A stretch of DNA of 57,399 bases from Anaerolineae bacterium (GTDB lineage Bacteria; Chloroflexota; Anaerolineae; Anaerolineales; Anaerolineaceae). Below, one piece after another: positions 9,603 to 17,371 of this stretch. The notes under the pieces were generated by a model. It saw nothing but the letters and a program-made list of their open reading frames with translations. It was not told where the DNA came from and searched no databases. Made by a program: the position numbers and the translations under genes. The stretch lies in the NCBI GenBank assembly GCA_011176685.1, contig DUED01000014.1, positions 1 to 57,399 of the forward strand. Reading direction: 5' to 3'. Positions within the stretch are counted from its first letter, which is position 1, and each line of letters starts with the position of its first letter.

Positions 9603-9646
9603 AAAACCACTTGCTGATAATATATACTTTTTTTACAAGTGGTTTT
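9603..9646. terminator. Perfect 11-bp inverted repeat, possible bidirectional terminator
   Basis: AAAACCACTTG (9603-9613) pairs with CAAGTGGTTTT (9636-9646), with a 22-nt AT-rich loop. On the plus strand the stem runs into a T-rich tract to 9651. On the minus strand it is followed by GTTTTCTATTT. It lies between the 3' end of the alpha/beta hydrolase gene and the 5' end of the SHMT-GcvT gene, so it could end transcription from the former or sit in the leader of the latter. The long loop is atypical for an intrinsic terminator. Confidence 0.45.
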
Positions 9647-9806
9647 TTTATTATACTCTGGCGATGAATTTATCAAAATAGTTGATTGAATCACTGCCCA
9701 AAAAATGACCATAAGCATTCTTATTTTAGCGTCAAGGGTAAAGCGGGTCAAGTAATTAAGCAGTTATCCAAGTATGTATTCCTTCTTAATGTTAGATTCA
9801 TAAAAG

Positions 9807-10682
9807 TTAAGATTTGGGCGCAGCAATTCTTTCGCTTATCCAACTTATAATGTAATTCAACACATCAATTTTTTCTGGTTCATTATGCAATTCGTGGTAT
9901 AAACCCGGCCAAATTTTGAAATTAATCTTGGATACTTTCTTTGCTAAATTAGATATGGCTTGTTTATTGACCAAGCGTTCTTTTTCCCCAACCATCAAAA
10001 GTAGAGGAATTTTTAGGTTATTTGCGTTTTCAAGAATCCATTTACCATTTTCTATTATCGATAACCCCAAGCGTGCAGATACTAAACCGTGCACGAGCGG
10101 ATCGTGATTGTATTTCATAACAACTTCTTTATCATGTGAGAGACCAGATCTGTCCAAGCCGTTATCCATCTGAATTGATGGATAAATAATATTCATGGTT
10201 TTAGCCAACAAATACTTGGGGAAGGGAATAGGAACCTTAGGCTTCAAACTTGGTGCGGTTGCGATAACTCCAACAATCTTGGGTTGTTTTTTTATGGAAT
10301 AGAAGAGTATAAACTCTCCTCCCATGCTATGTCCATAAAGAAATATAGGTAACCCTTGATATCTCTTCTTGGTTTCTTTTAATAAAAAATCTATATCGCG
10401 TAATATTGATTCATCTGAAGGGATATGACCTCGTTTTCCTTCGGATTTGCCGTGTCCTCTTAAATCATAACTGACCATTCCTATGTTGGATTTATTGAAG
10501 AAATCGGCAACATGTGTATACCTGCTGCTGTGTTCACCAAGCCCGTGAACGAGCGCGATAGCAGCAATGGGTTTTTGTTTAGGTCTCCATTCTTGGGCAA
10601 ACAATTGCAACCCATCATAACTCTTCCAGGAAAATACGTGATTCGTCAATTTGACATCCTTGATTGTTTCAAAATGCCACAT
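9807..10682 (-). CDS. Alpha/beta hydrolase, monoacylglycerol lipase type
   Basis: The 291-aa protein shows the serine hydrolase lid-less pattern of bacterial monoglyceride lipases/lysophospholipases. The oxyanion strand is ALVHGLGEHSSRYTHVADFF, the next block is SYDLRGHGKSEGKRGH, the nucleophile elbow is YGHSMGGEF (Ser about residue 118), the acid region is LLMVGEKERLV, and the catalytic His is in GLYHELHNEPE. There is no signal peptide, so it is probably cytoplasmic. The likely substrates are monoacylglycerols or similar esters. It is divergent from the ECF sigma gene and stands as a single gene. Confidence 0.85.
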   Translation of the reverse strand: MWHFETIKDVKLTNHVFSWKSYDGLQLFAQEWRPKQKPIAAIALVHGLGEHSSRYTHVADFFNKSNIGMVSYDLRGHGKSEGKRGHIPSDESILRDIDFLLKETKKRYQGLPIFLYGHSMGGEFILFYSIKKQPKIVGVIATAPSLKPKVPIPFPKYLLAKTMNIIYPSIQMDNGLDRSGLSHDKEVVMKYNHDPLVHGLVSARLGLSIIENGKWILENANNLKIPLLLMVGEKERLVNKQAISNLAKKVSKINFKIWPGLYHELHNEPEKIDVLNYIISWISERIAAPKS

Positions 10683-10780
10683 TATTTATATTGAATATGG
10701 TCATCAAAATATTTATATAATTAATTATATTTGAATTTGTCATTATCGTTAAGGAAGTAAAATAACACAATAAACCATTT

Positions 10781-11350
10781 ATGAATAATCGAAAAAAACC
10801 AATTTCTGAAAAAAAAGATGCTGATCTTCTAATTGACCGTGCTATTCAAGGAGATTTGGAGGCATTTAGTTTTTTATATAAAGAAAACGTTCAGAAGATT
10901 TATAACTATATATTCTATCGTATAGGAAACGTTTACGATGCTGAAGATTTGACAGCACGCGTGTTTCAACGAGCATTAAAGCATATCCCTAATTATAAAA
11001 AAAAGGGTGTTCCATTTTCTGCTTGGCTTTACCGCATTGCGCATAACCTTGTTGCAAATTGGCACAGAGATAACAGCCGAAAGAAAGAAGTACCAATTAA
11101 TGAGAATATACGCCGATTTTATAGCGGAGAGCAGCCTGAACCAGCATTATTGCAAACCCAGGAAATGGAGGAACTGCTTGTGGTGATTCGAAATATTTCA
11201 TCAGACCGTCAATTATTAATTGTTTTAAAGTACGTAGAGAAATTGACTAATGCAGAAATTGCTAGAATTATGGGAAGAAGTGAGGGGGCAGTGAAGAGTC
11301 TTTATCATCGAACTTTATTAGAACTGAAGAGGAAACTTACGCAGGATTAA
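10781..11350 (+). CDS. RNA polymerase sigma factor, ECF/sigma-70 type
   Basis: The 189-aa product has sigma region 2 (about residues 25-95: IYNYIFYRIGNVYDAEDLTA, then VFQRALKHI and FSAWLYRIAHNLVANWHRD) and sigma region 4 (about 130-188: LLIVLKYVEKLTNAEIARIM, then GRSEGAVKSLYHRTLLELKR). The linker between them is short, as in extracytoplasmic-function sigma factors. The gene 27 bp downstream encodes an 86-aa membrane protein that could be its partner. Promoter sequence upstream is AT-rich without a clear consensus, so autoregulation cannot be judged. Confidence 0.88.
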   Translation: MNNRKKPISEKKDADLLIDRAIQGDLEAFSFLYKENVQKIYNYIFYRIGNVYDAEDLTARVFQRALKHIPNYKKKGVPFSAWLYRIAHNLVANWHRDNSRKKEVPINENIRRFYSGEQPEPALLQTQEMEELLVVIRNISSDRQLLIVLKYVEKLTNAEIARIMGRSEGAVKSLYHRTLLELKRKLTQD

Positions 11351-11377
11351 ATTTATTAGAGAAAGTGAAGATGAAAA

Positions 11378-11638
11378 ATGATTAGTGATAAGCGTAGCAA
11401 GTCAGAGAAATTTGAAATATCTAAGATCGAAGAGGAATTAAAGCTGGCATTTAATCCAATTAAGCCTGATCCGTACTTTGTTAGTAAATTGAAGAAGCGC
11501 CTTTCACAAAGAGCAAATGTGAGCATCGAAGCACATCCCGAATACTTTGTAATCATGTTGGTAGGTGTTGGATTAATTTTTGGACTTGGTTTATATTGGT
11601 TGTTAGTAAGATTTTATAATAAAGCAAAGGGGAATTAA
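11378..11638 (+). CDS. Small single-span membrane protein, possible anti-sigma partner
   Basis: This 86-aa protein begins 27 nt after the sigma gene. The first ~55 residues are charged and presumably cytoplasmic (RSKSEKFEISKIEEELKLAF, then PDPYFVSKLKKRL). One hydrophobic span follows (about 58-80: FVIMLVGVGLIFGLGLYWLL) with a short basic tail. The PDP-F---L--RL motif before the span is a pattern often seen in short proteins cotranscribed with ECF sigma factors in Chloroflexota. An anti-sigma or sigma-tethering role is inferred from position only. There is no zinc-binding HxxxCxxC motif. Confidence 0.65.
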   Translation: MISDKRSKSEKFEISKIEEELKLAFNPIKPDPYFVSKLKKRLSQRANVSIEAHPEYFVIMLVGVGLIFGLGLYWLLVRFYNKAKGN

Positions 11639-11784
11639 ATGATTAATTTTATTACTTAAGGTAATCCTCACATAGGTTCTTTATCAATATGAATAAATGC
11701 TAATGGATCTTTCTTATTAAAGTATTGTAGCCATTAAGAAAGGGGTGTTTATATTTAACCCGAATCCTTATCACTTATTTATCT

Positions 11785-11824
11785 TTTAATTATTCATAAT
11801 TAACCAGGAATAGAGAAAAATGTA
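11785..11824 (+). repeat. Left copy of 40-bp direct repeat flanking the IS1595-type element
   Basis: These 40 bases end exactly where the left terminal repeat begins. They match 13776-13815, which begins exactly where the right terminal repeat ends, at 38 of 40 positions (differences at 11805 and 11822). The placement is that of a target-site duplication, though it is much longer than the usual duplication for this family. Confidence 0.85.
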
Positions 11825-11836
11825 GGCGAGTATCCC
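11825..11836 (+). repeat. Left terminal inverted repeat of the IS
   Basis: GGCGAGTATCCC, perfect inverted match to 13764-13775. One more complementary pair (A at 11824, T at 13776) could extend it to 13 bp. Confidence 0.85.
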
Positions 11837-11859
11837 CATACGTCAAGTATAGGTTGGGA

Positions 11860-11865
11860 TATAAT
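11860..11865 (+). promoter_or_regulatory. Likely -10 box for the passenger gene
   Basis: TATAAT lies 20 bp before the passenger ATG, just inside the left end of the element, and a GGGGGAG ribosome-binding site follows at 11869-11875. No convincing -35 hexamer is seen. The element seems to bring its own promoter. Confidence 0.45.
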
Positions 11866-11885
11866 GATGGGGGAGAAATTAAGAC

Positions 11886-12710
11886 ATGGCTGAAAAGGAA
11901 TCTGCTCAAATTAAGAAGCAAAACAACGGGGGGAAAAAAGAGGATTGGGATATCACGCCTTCAATACTTGATCTTGTAAAAAATGTTTCCATATATTGCT
12001 TGGGGGATTTCATGAAAACAATTATAGGTATCCTAATCCTGGCAGGTACAACTATTTTATTTAATCTTACAATATATATTTTTAAATCGCACCTAAAAAA
12101 TGAATGGAAAGACAAGACAAAATGGTCAATAATAATTCTTGTCCTTTTCGCCTATACAATAATACCGCTAGGATTTCGAGTAATCCTTCAGGAAAACAAA
12201 AATAAAGACTTGACAATGGCGCTTGATTCAAATTATTTAACACAAACAGTTCAAGCAGAACAAATTAATAAATTGTATGTAAACCAAACGGCTATGCAAG
12301 CCACAATTGATTTTCAAGCTACTCAATTGATTACTCAAGTGCCAATAAGTGCACCAACAGAAGAGCAGCTAGTCGAAGACAGTATCATGCGTTTTATGGA
12401 ATTAATTAATAAAGGTCAAACTTTAATAGCTTATGATACTTTGTTTACTGACGATTTTCGAGAGAGAAATTCCCCGAACGACTTTGAGAAATATTGGGGA
12501 ACTGATGTAGATCAAATAAGAATTGATATCACTGTTTTTCCACAAATTAACTTGCTAAAAGGTATTTCTGATACGGAAATAGATATTTCCATATCTCATG
12601 AGGGAGATCCAAGCAGCTCGGTTGATTTTACGTGGATAATTTGTCACTATAGAAGTTATGATGAAACATGGTTGATTGACAAATTAGATAATAATGGAAG
12701 TTGTTGGTAG
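11886..12710 (+). CDS. IS passenger gene: two-span membrane protein with NTF2-like C-terminal region
   Basis: I do not recognise this 274-aa protein as a named family. It has a charged N-terminus and two hydrophobic spans (about 43-66 and 79-98). A polar Q/T-rich stretch follows (LTQTVQAEQINKLYVNQTAM), a style common in Chloroflexota envelope proteins. The C-terminal domain (about 160-274) begins EEQLVEDSIMRFMELINKGQ and has the helix-then-sheet pattern of NTF2/DUF4878-like folds. It lies wholly inside the IS1595-type element, between the left terminal repeat and the transposase, and on the opposite strand to the transposase. Its frame is intact although the transposase is broken, which suggests selection or recent decay. 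Function unknown. Confidence 0.75.
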   Translation: MAEKESAQIKKQNNGGKKEDWDITPSILDLVKNVSIYCLGDFMKTIIGILILAGTTILFNLTIYIFKSHLKNEWKDKTKWSIIILVLFAYTIIPLGFRVILQENKNKDLTMALDSNYLTQTVQAEQINKLYVNQTAMQATIDFQATQLITQVPISAPTEEQLVEDSIMRFMELINKGQTLIAYDTLFTDDFRERNSPNDFEKYWGTDVDQIRIDITVFPQINLLKGISDTEIDISISHEGDPSSSVDFTWIICHYRSYDETWLIDKLDNNGSCW

Positions 12711-12717
12711 GTAAGAT

Positions 12718-12846
12718 ATGCCAAAAAAAGACAAGAAAACGAAGAAAAAACCACCTATCCTCACCAAAAAGGACTTTCTAAGAGTGTTAGATCGTGCTAT
12801 TAATCCGAAACCGCCTGATTCAAAAAAAGGAAAAACATCGGGGTAA
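12718..12846 (+). CDS. Small basic 42-aa ORF overlapping the transposase 3' end in antisense
   Basis: This ORF starts 7 nt after the passenger gene stop, with GGTAAG just upstream as a weak ribosome site. It encodes a Lys/Pro-rich peptide (MPKKDKKTKKKPPILTKKDF, then LRVLDRAINPKP). Its last 47 bases are complementary to the transposase 3' end. The helix-like TKKDFLRVLDRAI and the close spacing argue for a real gene cotranscribed with the passenger, but it is short, and the overlap with conserved transposase sequence could produce an open frame by chance. Function unknown. Confidence 0.4.
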   Translation: MPKKDKKTKKKPPILTKKDFLRVLDRAINPKPPDSKKGKTSG

Positions 12847-13689
12847 CCATGTTTCGATTGTTATCCCTGAAAGCATATTCATCAAGATAATTTTGTAGAT
12901 ATTTGGCAGAGACAGAATGATAAACACCGCTAATACTGTTTTGCAGTTATACCAAAACCCTTCGATGGTATTGGTATGGGCGTTCCCAAGAACATAAACT
13001 TTGTCAGCATGAGGGACAGTATCATGTTTGTATCCCATAGATGGAAGAGTTTTGTAAACAAGAAATTCATCGGTTTAAACCATCGCTTCTATAGCGACAT
13101 TTTCGTTAACTATTGGAAGAATGGTTTTGCTTTTAGCATTGGGGATAGTACGGGCTTCGAGTTTCCCGTTTCGCTCAACGATTCCCAATATGGCGATTTT
13201 TCCTTCTTCCCCACGTCCGCGCTTGCCCTTGCGCCGACTACCAAAGAAACTTTCATCAACTTCGACTTCACCAGTAAATGGGCTGTAATTTTCATCAAGG
13301 CATTGTCTAACTTGCTTGCACATTCTCCAAGCGGTTTTATAAGTAACGCCCGTTTCCCGTTGAATTTGTTTAGCAGAGATACCACCGCGAGTTTGCGCCA
13401 TCAAGTAAATAATGTAAAACCAATTTGTGAGGGGAGTGCGGGATTTGTGGAAGATTGTGTTAGAAGTAGGGCTGATCTGGTATCCGCAGAAATCACAAGC
13501 GTAAGATTTGCGCCCTTTTACTCGATGAAACAGGGCATTCTTTTCGCATTTAGGGCAATCAATTCTTTTGGGGTATTTCTTATTGCGAATGTAATCCAAG
13601 CATACATCATCATTCGGAAACATCTCAAGAAACTGCTTGAGTGTGAATTTTTCCATTGGAGATTTAATTTTCTTTCGTTTCTTAGTCAT
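12800..13689 (-). pseudogene. IS1595/ISXO2-type transposase, broken by a nonsense codon and a frameshift
   Basis: The N-terminal part (13689 to 13075) has a zinc ribbon (CPKCEKNALFHRVKG, CDFCGYQ), a helix-turn-helix like region, and the first catalytic Asp in GEVEVDESFFGSRRKG. At 13075-13077 a TAA interrupts the same frame immediately before TDEFLVYKTLPS, where relatives have Tyr-Thr-Asp-Glu, so a single TAC/TAT to TAA change explains it. The second Asp and the NTIEGFW glutamate follow in that frame. Near 12940-12950 one base is missing, and the sequence continues in another frame as NSISGVYHSVSAKYLQNYL and on to a TAA at 12800-12802. Repaired, it would be about 297 aa, a normal length. Both lesions are in or next to the catalytic core. 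Confidence 0.88.
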
Positions 13690-13763
13690 TTTTCCTCTGC
13701 TTTACTTGATGTTGTGGTATTAATTTCTACTTATAGGATAGCATATTTATTACTTGTTGTCAA

Positions 13764-13775
13764 GGGATACTCGCC
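13764..13775 (-). repeat. Right terminal inverted repeat of the IS
   Basis: GGGATACTCGCC, the perfect inverted copy of 11825-11836. It lies about 75 bp upstream of the transposase start codon. Confidence 0.85.
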
Positions 13776-13815
13776 TTTAATTATTCATAATTAACTAGGA
13801 ATAGAGAAAAATATA
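13776..13815 (+). repeat. Right copy of the 40-bp direct repeat flanking the IS
   Basis: It starts at the base after the right inverted repeat and matches 11785-11824 at 38 of 40 positions. See the left copy for interpretation. Confidence 0.85.
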
Positions 13816-13951
13816 ATAATGAAAAATTTAATGATACTCAAGGATGGAAAATAGAGATATGATATTTTTGGGATTCAGTTCATTATTTCGATTTATTCAA
13901 TAAGGAATTATTTTGTACTGTTTCAGCTGGATAAGAAGAATATTTTTCATA

Positions 13952-13960
13952 TGTTAAAAT
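13952..13960 (+). promoter_or_regulatory. Extended -10 promoter of fmt, leaderless start
   Basis: TGTTAAAAT (TG-n plus a TAAAAT hexamer) ends 7 nt before the fmt ATG, so transcription would begin at or within one or two bases of the start codon. No Shine-Dalgarno sequence precedes the ATG, which fits. Confidence 0.5.
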
Positions 13961-13967
13961 CTCGTGC

Positions 13968-14885
13968 ATGAATTACAGAGTTGTATTCATGGGGTCACCC
14001 GCATTTGCATTACCGTCCTTGCGACTTTTAGATGAGGATTTTGATGTAATTGGTGTGGTGACCCAACCGGATAAACCAGCAGGGAGAGGGAAACAGATTA
14101 AACAGTCCGCTGTAAAGGTGTTCTCGTTATCTCAGAATTTATTTATTATGCAGCCTCGTCGCTTAAAGGATCAAGAATTCATTGAGAATCTGCGGAAATT
14201 GAATCCTGATGTTATCGTTGTGGCCGCTTTTGGTCAAATCCTTCCACAAGCTGTTTTAGATTTGCCCGAGATGGGTTGTATTAATGTACATGCATCTCTT
14301 CTTCCCCGGTGGCGAGGAGCAGCGCCCATACAGGCAGCTATATTACATGGTGACCAACAAACAGGTGTGACTATTATGAAAATGGATGCCGGAATTGACA
14401 CTGGAACAATTTTGTCACAAAAAGAAGTTGATATATTTATTGATGACACTTCTGATAGTTTATCTAAACGCCTAGCAGAGCTGGGAGCAAATTTATTGGT
14501 AAAAGTGCTGCCTAAATATGTTCGAGGTGATATTCAAACTCAAGTGCAGGATGATGACTTTGCTACTTATGCAATAATGATTAAAAAAGAGGATGGCCTA
14601 TTGAATTTCCAATTAACTGCTAAAGAAATTGAAAGAAAAATACGTGCGTATTATCCCTGGCCAGGTGCTTATACTTATTTTTGGGAAAAATTGTTAAAAA
14701 TCCATAGTGCGCATATTAGTCTGTCCATAGGTTTAAAATCTGGGCAGAGGGGGGTGATAGAAAAAAAACCGGTGATTGGAACAAAAGATGGGACTATTGT
14801 TCTGGATGAAGTTCAATTAGCAGGAAAAAAATCAATGAAAGGGGAGGATTTCTTAATGGGTGCTCGTAATTGGACACTGAGTTAA
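13968..14885 (+). CDS. fmt: Methionyl-tRNA formyltransferase
   Basis: The 305-aa enzyme transfers a formyl group from 10-formyl-THF to initiator Met-tRNA. The N-terminal Rossmann domain opens with VVFMGSPAFALPSL, then VGVVTQPDKPAGRGKQ. The catalytic block INVHASLLPRWRGAAPIQAA (about 107-126) carries the conserved Asn and His, and the active-site Asp is in MDAGIDTGTIL. The C-terminal OB-like domain starts near residue 207. Length is normal. The start is an ATG directly behind an extended -10 box without an SD. It is followed by panE after 26 nt, and the next genes run in the same direction, so fmt may lead an operon up to 18.5 kb. Confidence 0.95.
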   Translation: MNYRVVFMGSPAFALPSLRLLDEDFDVIGVVTQPDKPAGRGKQIKQSAVKVFSLSQNLFIMQPRRLKDQEFIENLRKLNPDVIVVAAFGQILPQAVLDLPEMGCINVHASLLPRWRGAAPIQAAILHGDQQTGVTIMKMDAGIDTGTILSQKEVDIFIDDTSDSLSKRLAELGANLLVKVLPKYVRGDIQTQVQDDDFATYAIMIKKEDGLLNFQLTAKEIERKIRAYYPWPGAYTYFWEKLLKIHSAHISLSIGLKSGQRGVIEKKPVIGTKDGTIVLDEVQLAGKKSMKGEDFLMGARNWTLS

Positions 14886-14911
14886 TATCCGTATAGAAAA
14901 ATCTCTTGCCT

Positions 14912-15937
14912 ATGAAATTCCTGGTTATTGGAACAGGCGCGATTGGGATTTATCTTGGGGGCAATTTGGCATTGAATCATCATAATGTGGTTTTTATTGC
15001 AAGAAAAGGATCGGTAAACGCAATAAAAAAAGCTGGCTTGGAAATATGCAAAAAAAAGGAAAAAATTCATCAACCATTCCCGTCTGTATTTTCGAATATA
15101 AAGGAAGCTTTTGGGAAGAATAATTTTGATGCGGTAATTATTACCGTCAAAGCTTATGATGTCGACCAAGTGATTGTGCAACTTAAGCCTTTTATATGTG
15201 AAATTAAAGCATTAGTGTGTTTTCAAAATGGAGTTGGTACAGAAGAGAAATTCGGTTGTGTTTTTGGAAAGCAGAAAGTTATCTCAGGGATTATTACCAG
15301 TTCAGTAAGTAGATTAAGTGTAGGGTCTGTGCGATTGGAAAAAGACAGGGGTATGGGATTATCGTCTATTAATAAGGTTGTTTTTGATTTAATTGATGTT
15401 TTCAATGATGCTGGATTTAAGACTAAGTATTATGAAAAAGCTCAGGATTTGAAATGGTCAAAACTTGTTTCCAATTTGTTTGCTAATGCATCCTCCGCAA
15501 TTTTGGAAATGACTCCAAAAGAAATCTTTTCTAACCCCAGGTTATTTGAGTTAGAAATGGCTCAAATAAAAGAAGCAATGCAGGTAATGAAATCAAGGGG
15601 TTGGAATATTGTTAATTTACCTGGTATCCCTTTGAAATTATTAACAAGAATGATAGAATCCCTCCCTGTGGAATTAAACCAGGCAATATTAGGTAAGATC
15701 CTAGCTAGTGGGCGTGGTGAGAAGATGCCTTCTTTCTATATAGACTTAGTAAGGGGTTCCCTTAAGAATGAAGTGGAATATCTAAACGGCGCTGTTGTCC
15801 AAGAAGGGGAGAAATTGAATATTCCAACACCGGTAAACCGCTTATACAATCAAGTTCTCACTGAGATGATTCACGGAAATCGTAATATTGGTGAATTCCG
15901 TCACAATCCTGATAAATTGATTGATTTAATTTCGTAA
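14912..15937 (+). CDS. panE: 2-dehydropantoate 2-reductase (ketopantoate reductase)
   Basis: The enzyme reduces ketopantoate to pantoate with NADPH in coenzyme A synthesis. The N-terminal nucleotide fold has FLVIGTGAIGIYLGGNLA. The catalytic Lys lies in the helix DLKWSKLVSNLFANASSAI (about residue 185), and the C-terminal domain carries SFYIDLVRGSLKNEVEYLNG, with the Glu/Asn pair used in the family. I chose the ATG at 14912 giving 341 aa. A TTG two codons earlier is also in frame. The gene follows fmt by 26 nt and precedes the amylase gene by 9 nt. Paralogues of this family act on other keto acids, so panE is likely but not proven. Confidence 0.85.
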   Translation: MKFLVIGTGAIGIYLGGNLALNHHNVVFIARKGSVNAIKKAGLEICKKKEKIHQPFPSVFSNIKEAFGKNNFDAVIITVKAYDVDQVIVQLKPFICEIKALVCFQNGVGTEEKFGCVFGKQKVISGIITSSVSRLSVGSVRLEKDRGMGLSSINKVVFDLIDVFNDAGFKTKYYEKAQDLKWSKLVSNLFANASSAILEMTPKEIFSNPRLFELEMAQIKEAMQVMKSRGWNIVNLPGIPLKLLTRMIESLPVELNQAILGKILASGRGEKMPSFYIDLVRGSLKNEVEYLNGAVVQEGEKLNIPTPVNRLYNQVLTEMIHGNRNIGEFRHNPDKLIDLIS

Positions 15938-15946
15938 AGAATAAAA

Positions 15947-17347
15947 ATGACTGTACCTAGCTGGATTTACGATGCTGTCTTTTACCAAATTTTTCCAGAT
16001 CGTTTTTATAATGGAAACCCATCTAATGATCCCCCGAATCGAAAAGATTGGGATTCGGATCCAACATTTACAGGCTATCACGGTGGGGACTTAAGGGGAA
16101 TAATTAATAAATTCGATTATTTATTGGATTTGGGGATTAATGCTATTTATTTAAACCCAATATTTCTATCCCCATCACCTCACCGGTACAATACTACGGA
16201 TTATTTCAAAATTGATATGCTGATTGGTGAGAAAAAAGACTTTCTTGAACTTGTGGAAATCGCTCATCAGAATAATGTAAAGATTATCTTGGATGGAGTG
16301 TTCAATCATTCTGGGAGAGGGTTTTTTGCATTTGCTGATATTCTTGAGAATGGGCCTGAATCGCCCTACGTGAACTGGTATCACATTAAGAAATTTCCAT
16401 TAGATGCTTATACTGACGGGAAAGCCGAAAACTATTTTGCGTGGTTCGGTTTTAAGAGTCTGCCGAAATTTAATATCTCTAATCCTGATGTATGCGAATA
16501 CATCATGAAAATCATTCACTATTGGTTAGATTTAGGAGCAGATGGTTGGCGTTTGGATGTTCCCAACGAGATTGATGATGACGGTTTTTGGTCGAAGTCA
16601 AGATCATTAGTAAAGTCAATAAATCAGGAAGCCTACTTAGTTGGGGAAATTTGGCAACCCATTCCAAAGTGGACAAAATATTTTGATGGGTTGATGAATT
16701 ATCCGTTCAGGGATGCTGTTATTGGGATTCTTAATGGTGAGATTGAATTAAAACAATTTATGGAAACATTGGAATACTTGACTTCTCTGTACCCAAAGGA
16801 AAATGTGTTTGCAATGTACTTACCTCTAGGATCGCATGATACCAAACGATTATTTACGAAGCTTGGAGGTGATGTTCGAAGAATTAAGCTTGCATTTCTA
16901 ATTCAATTTGTTTTCCCTGGAATACCAGCAATTTATTATGGCGATGAAATTGGGATGAGTGGTGGAAAAGACCCCGAAAACCGAGCAACCTTTCGATGGA
17001 ATGAAAATGAATGGAATAATGATCTACGCGATTGGGTAAAGTTGCTAATTCAAATCAGAAAAAAATACGAAATTATCAGGCGAGGTAAACTCAGCATTAT
17101 TAAGTTTGATGAGAGAGAAAAAACCTGTTTATTCAAGAGAGAATATAAAGGCCAAGAAGTTATTCTCATATGCAATTTTATGGAGAAGAAAATGCTTTTT
17201 GAAATTGATACTGCACAATTTAGATGGAAACAGGGGGAAAAGATAAGGAATATTGTCGGAAATGAGAGTTTTATTATTGACAAAAACAAACTTTCAATCG
17301 AATTGATGCCATTTACCGGGAAGTTATTTACTTCATTGAGAGAATAA
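15947..17347 (+). CDS. GH13 alpha-amylase family glycosidase (neopullulanase/maltogenic amylase-like)
   Basis: This 466-aa enzyme starts directly at the (beta/alpha)8 barrel (WIYDAVFYQIFPDRFYNGNP). The four GH13 blocks are visible: region I IILDGVFNHSG (about 108-118), region II DGWRLDVPNEI with the nucleophile Asp (about 200), region III YLVGEIW with the acid Glu, and region IV LPLGSHDTKR. The barrel is followed by a C-terminal beta domain of about 80 residues. There is no signal peptide, so it acts in the cytoplasm on malto-oligosaccharides or cyclodextrins. It lacks the N-terminal domain of classic neopullulanases. It is part of the fmt-panE run with 9- and 24-nt gaps. Confidence 0.9.
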   Translation: MTVPSWIYDAVFYQIFPDRFYNGNPSNDPPNRKDWDSDPTFTGYHGGDLRGIINKFDYLLDLGINAIYLNPIFLSPSPHRYNTTDYFKIDMLIGEKKDFLELVEIAHQNNVKIILDGVFNHSGRGFFAFADILENGPESPYVNWYHIKKFPLDAYTDGKAENYFAWFGFKSLPKFNISNPDVCEYIMKIIHYWLDLGADGWRLDVPNEIDDDGFWSKSRSLVKSINQEAYLVGEIWQPIPKWTKYFDGLMNYPFRDAVIGILNGEIELKQFMETLEYLTSLYPKENVFAMYLPLGSHDTKRLFTKLGGDVRRIKLAFLIQFVFPGIPAIYYGDEIGMSGGKDPENRATFRWNENEWNNDLRDWVKLLIQIRKKYEIIRRGKLSIIKFDEREKTCLFKREYKGQEVILICNFMEKKMLFEIDTAQFRWKQGEKIRNIVGNESFIIDKNKLSIELMPFTGKLFTSLRE

Positions 17348-17371
17348 TATAAATAAGAATGTGAGGATTAT

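Larger units (their letters stand above)
11825..13775. mobile_element. IS1595-family-like element with passenger gene, inactivated
   Basis: The 1951-bp element is bounded by 12-bp perfect inverted repeats, GGCGAGTATCCC at 11825-11836 and its complement at 13764-13775. A further shared AAGTA lies inside both ends. It contains a plus-strand membrane-protein gene, a 42-codon plus-strand ORF, and a minus-strand DDE transposase related to the ISXO2/IS1595 group. The transposase has an in-frame stop and a frameshift, so the copy cannot move on its own. The flanking 40-bp direct repeats mark the insertion. IS1595-family members with passenger genes are known (from memory), but the gene carried here is not one I recognise. 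Confidence 0.85.

Noticed and set aside
9576-9806. Glycine riboswitch before the GlyA-GcvT gene
   Set aside because: The upstream 230 bp are AT-rich and show no conserved glycine-aptamer core; only an inverted repeat is present.
13039-13090. Programmed readthrough or frameshift in the transposase
   Set aside because: The stop and the missing base are separate lesions with no slippery heptamer or stem, so decay is simpler.
12976-13794. A 272-codon plus-strand open frame antisense to the transposase
   Set aside because: It lies over the transposase coding strand, which has clear domain motifs. The plus-strand frame has no recognisable domain and runs through the right terminal repeat.
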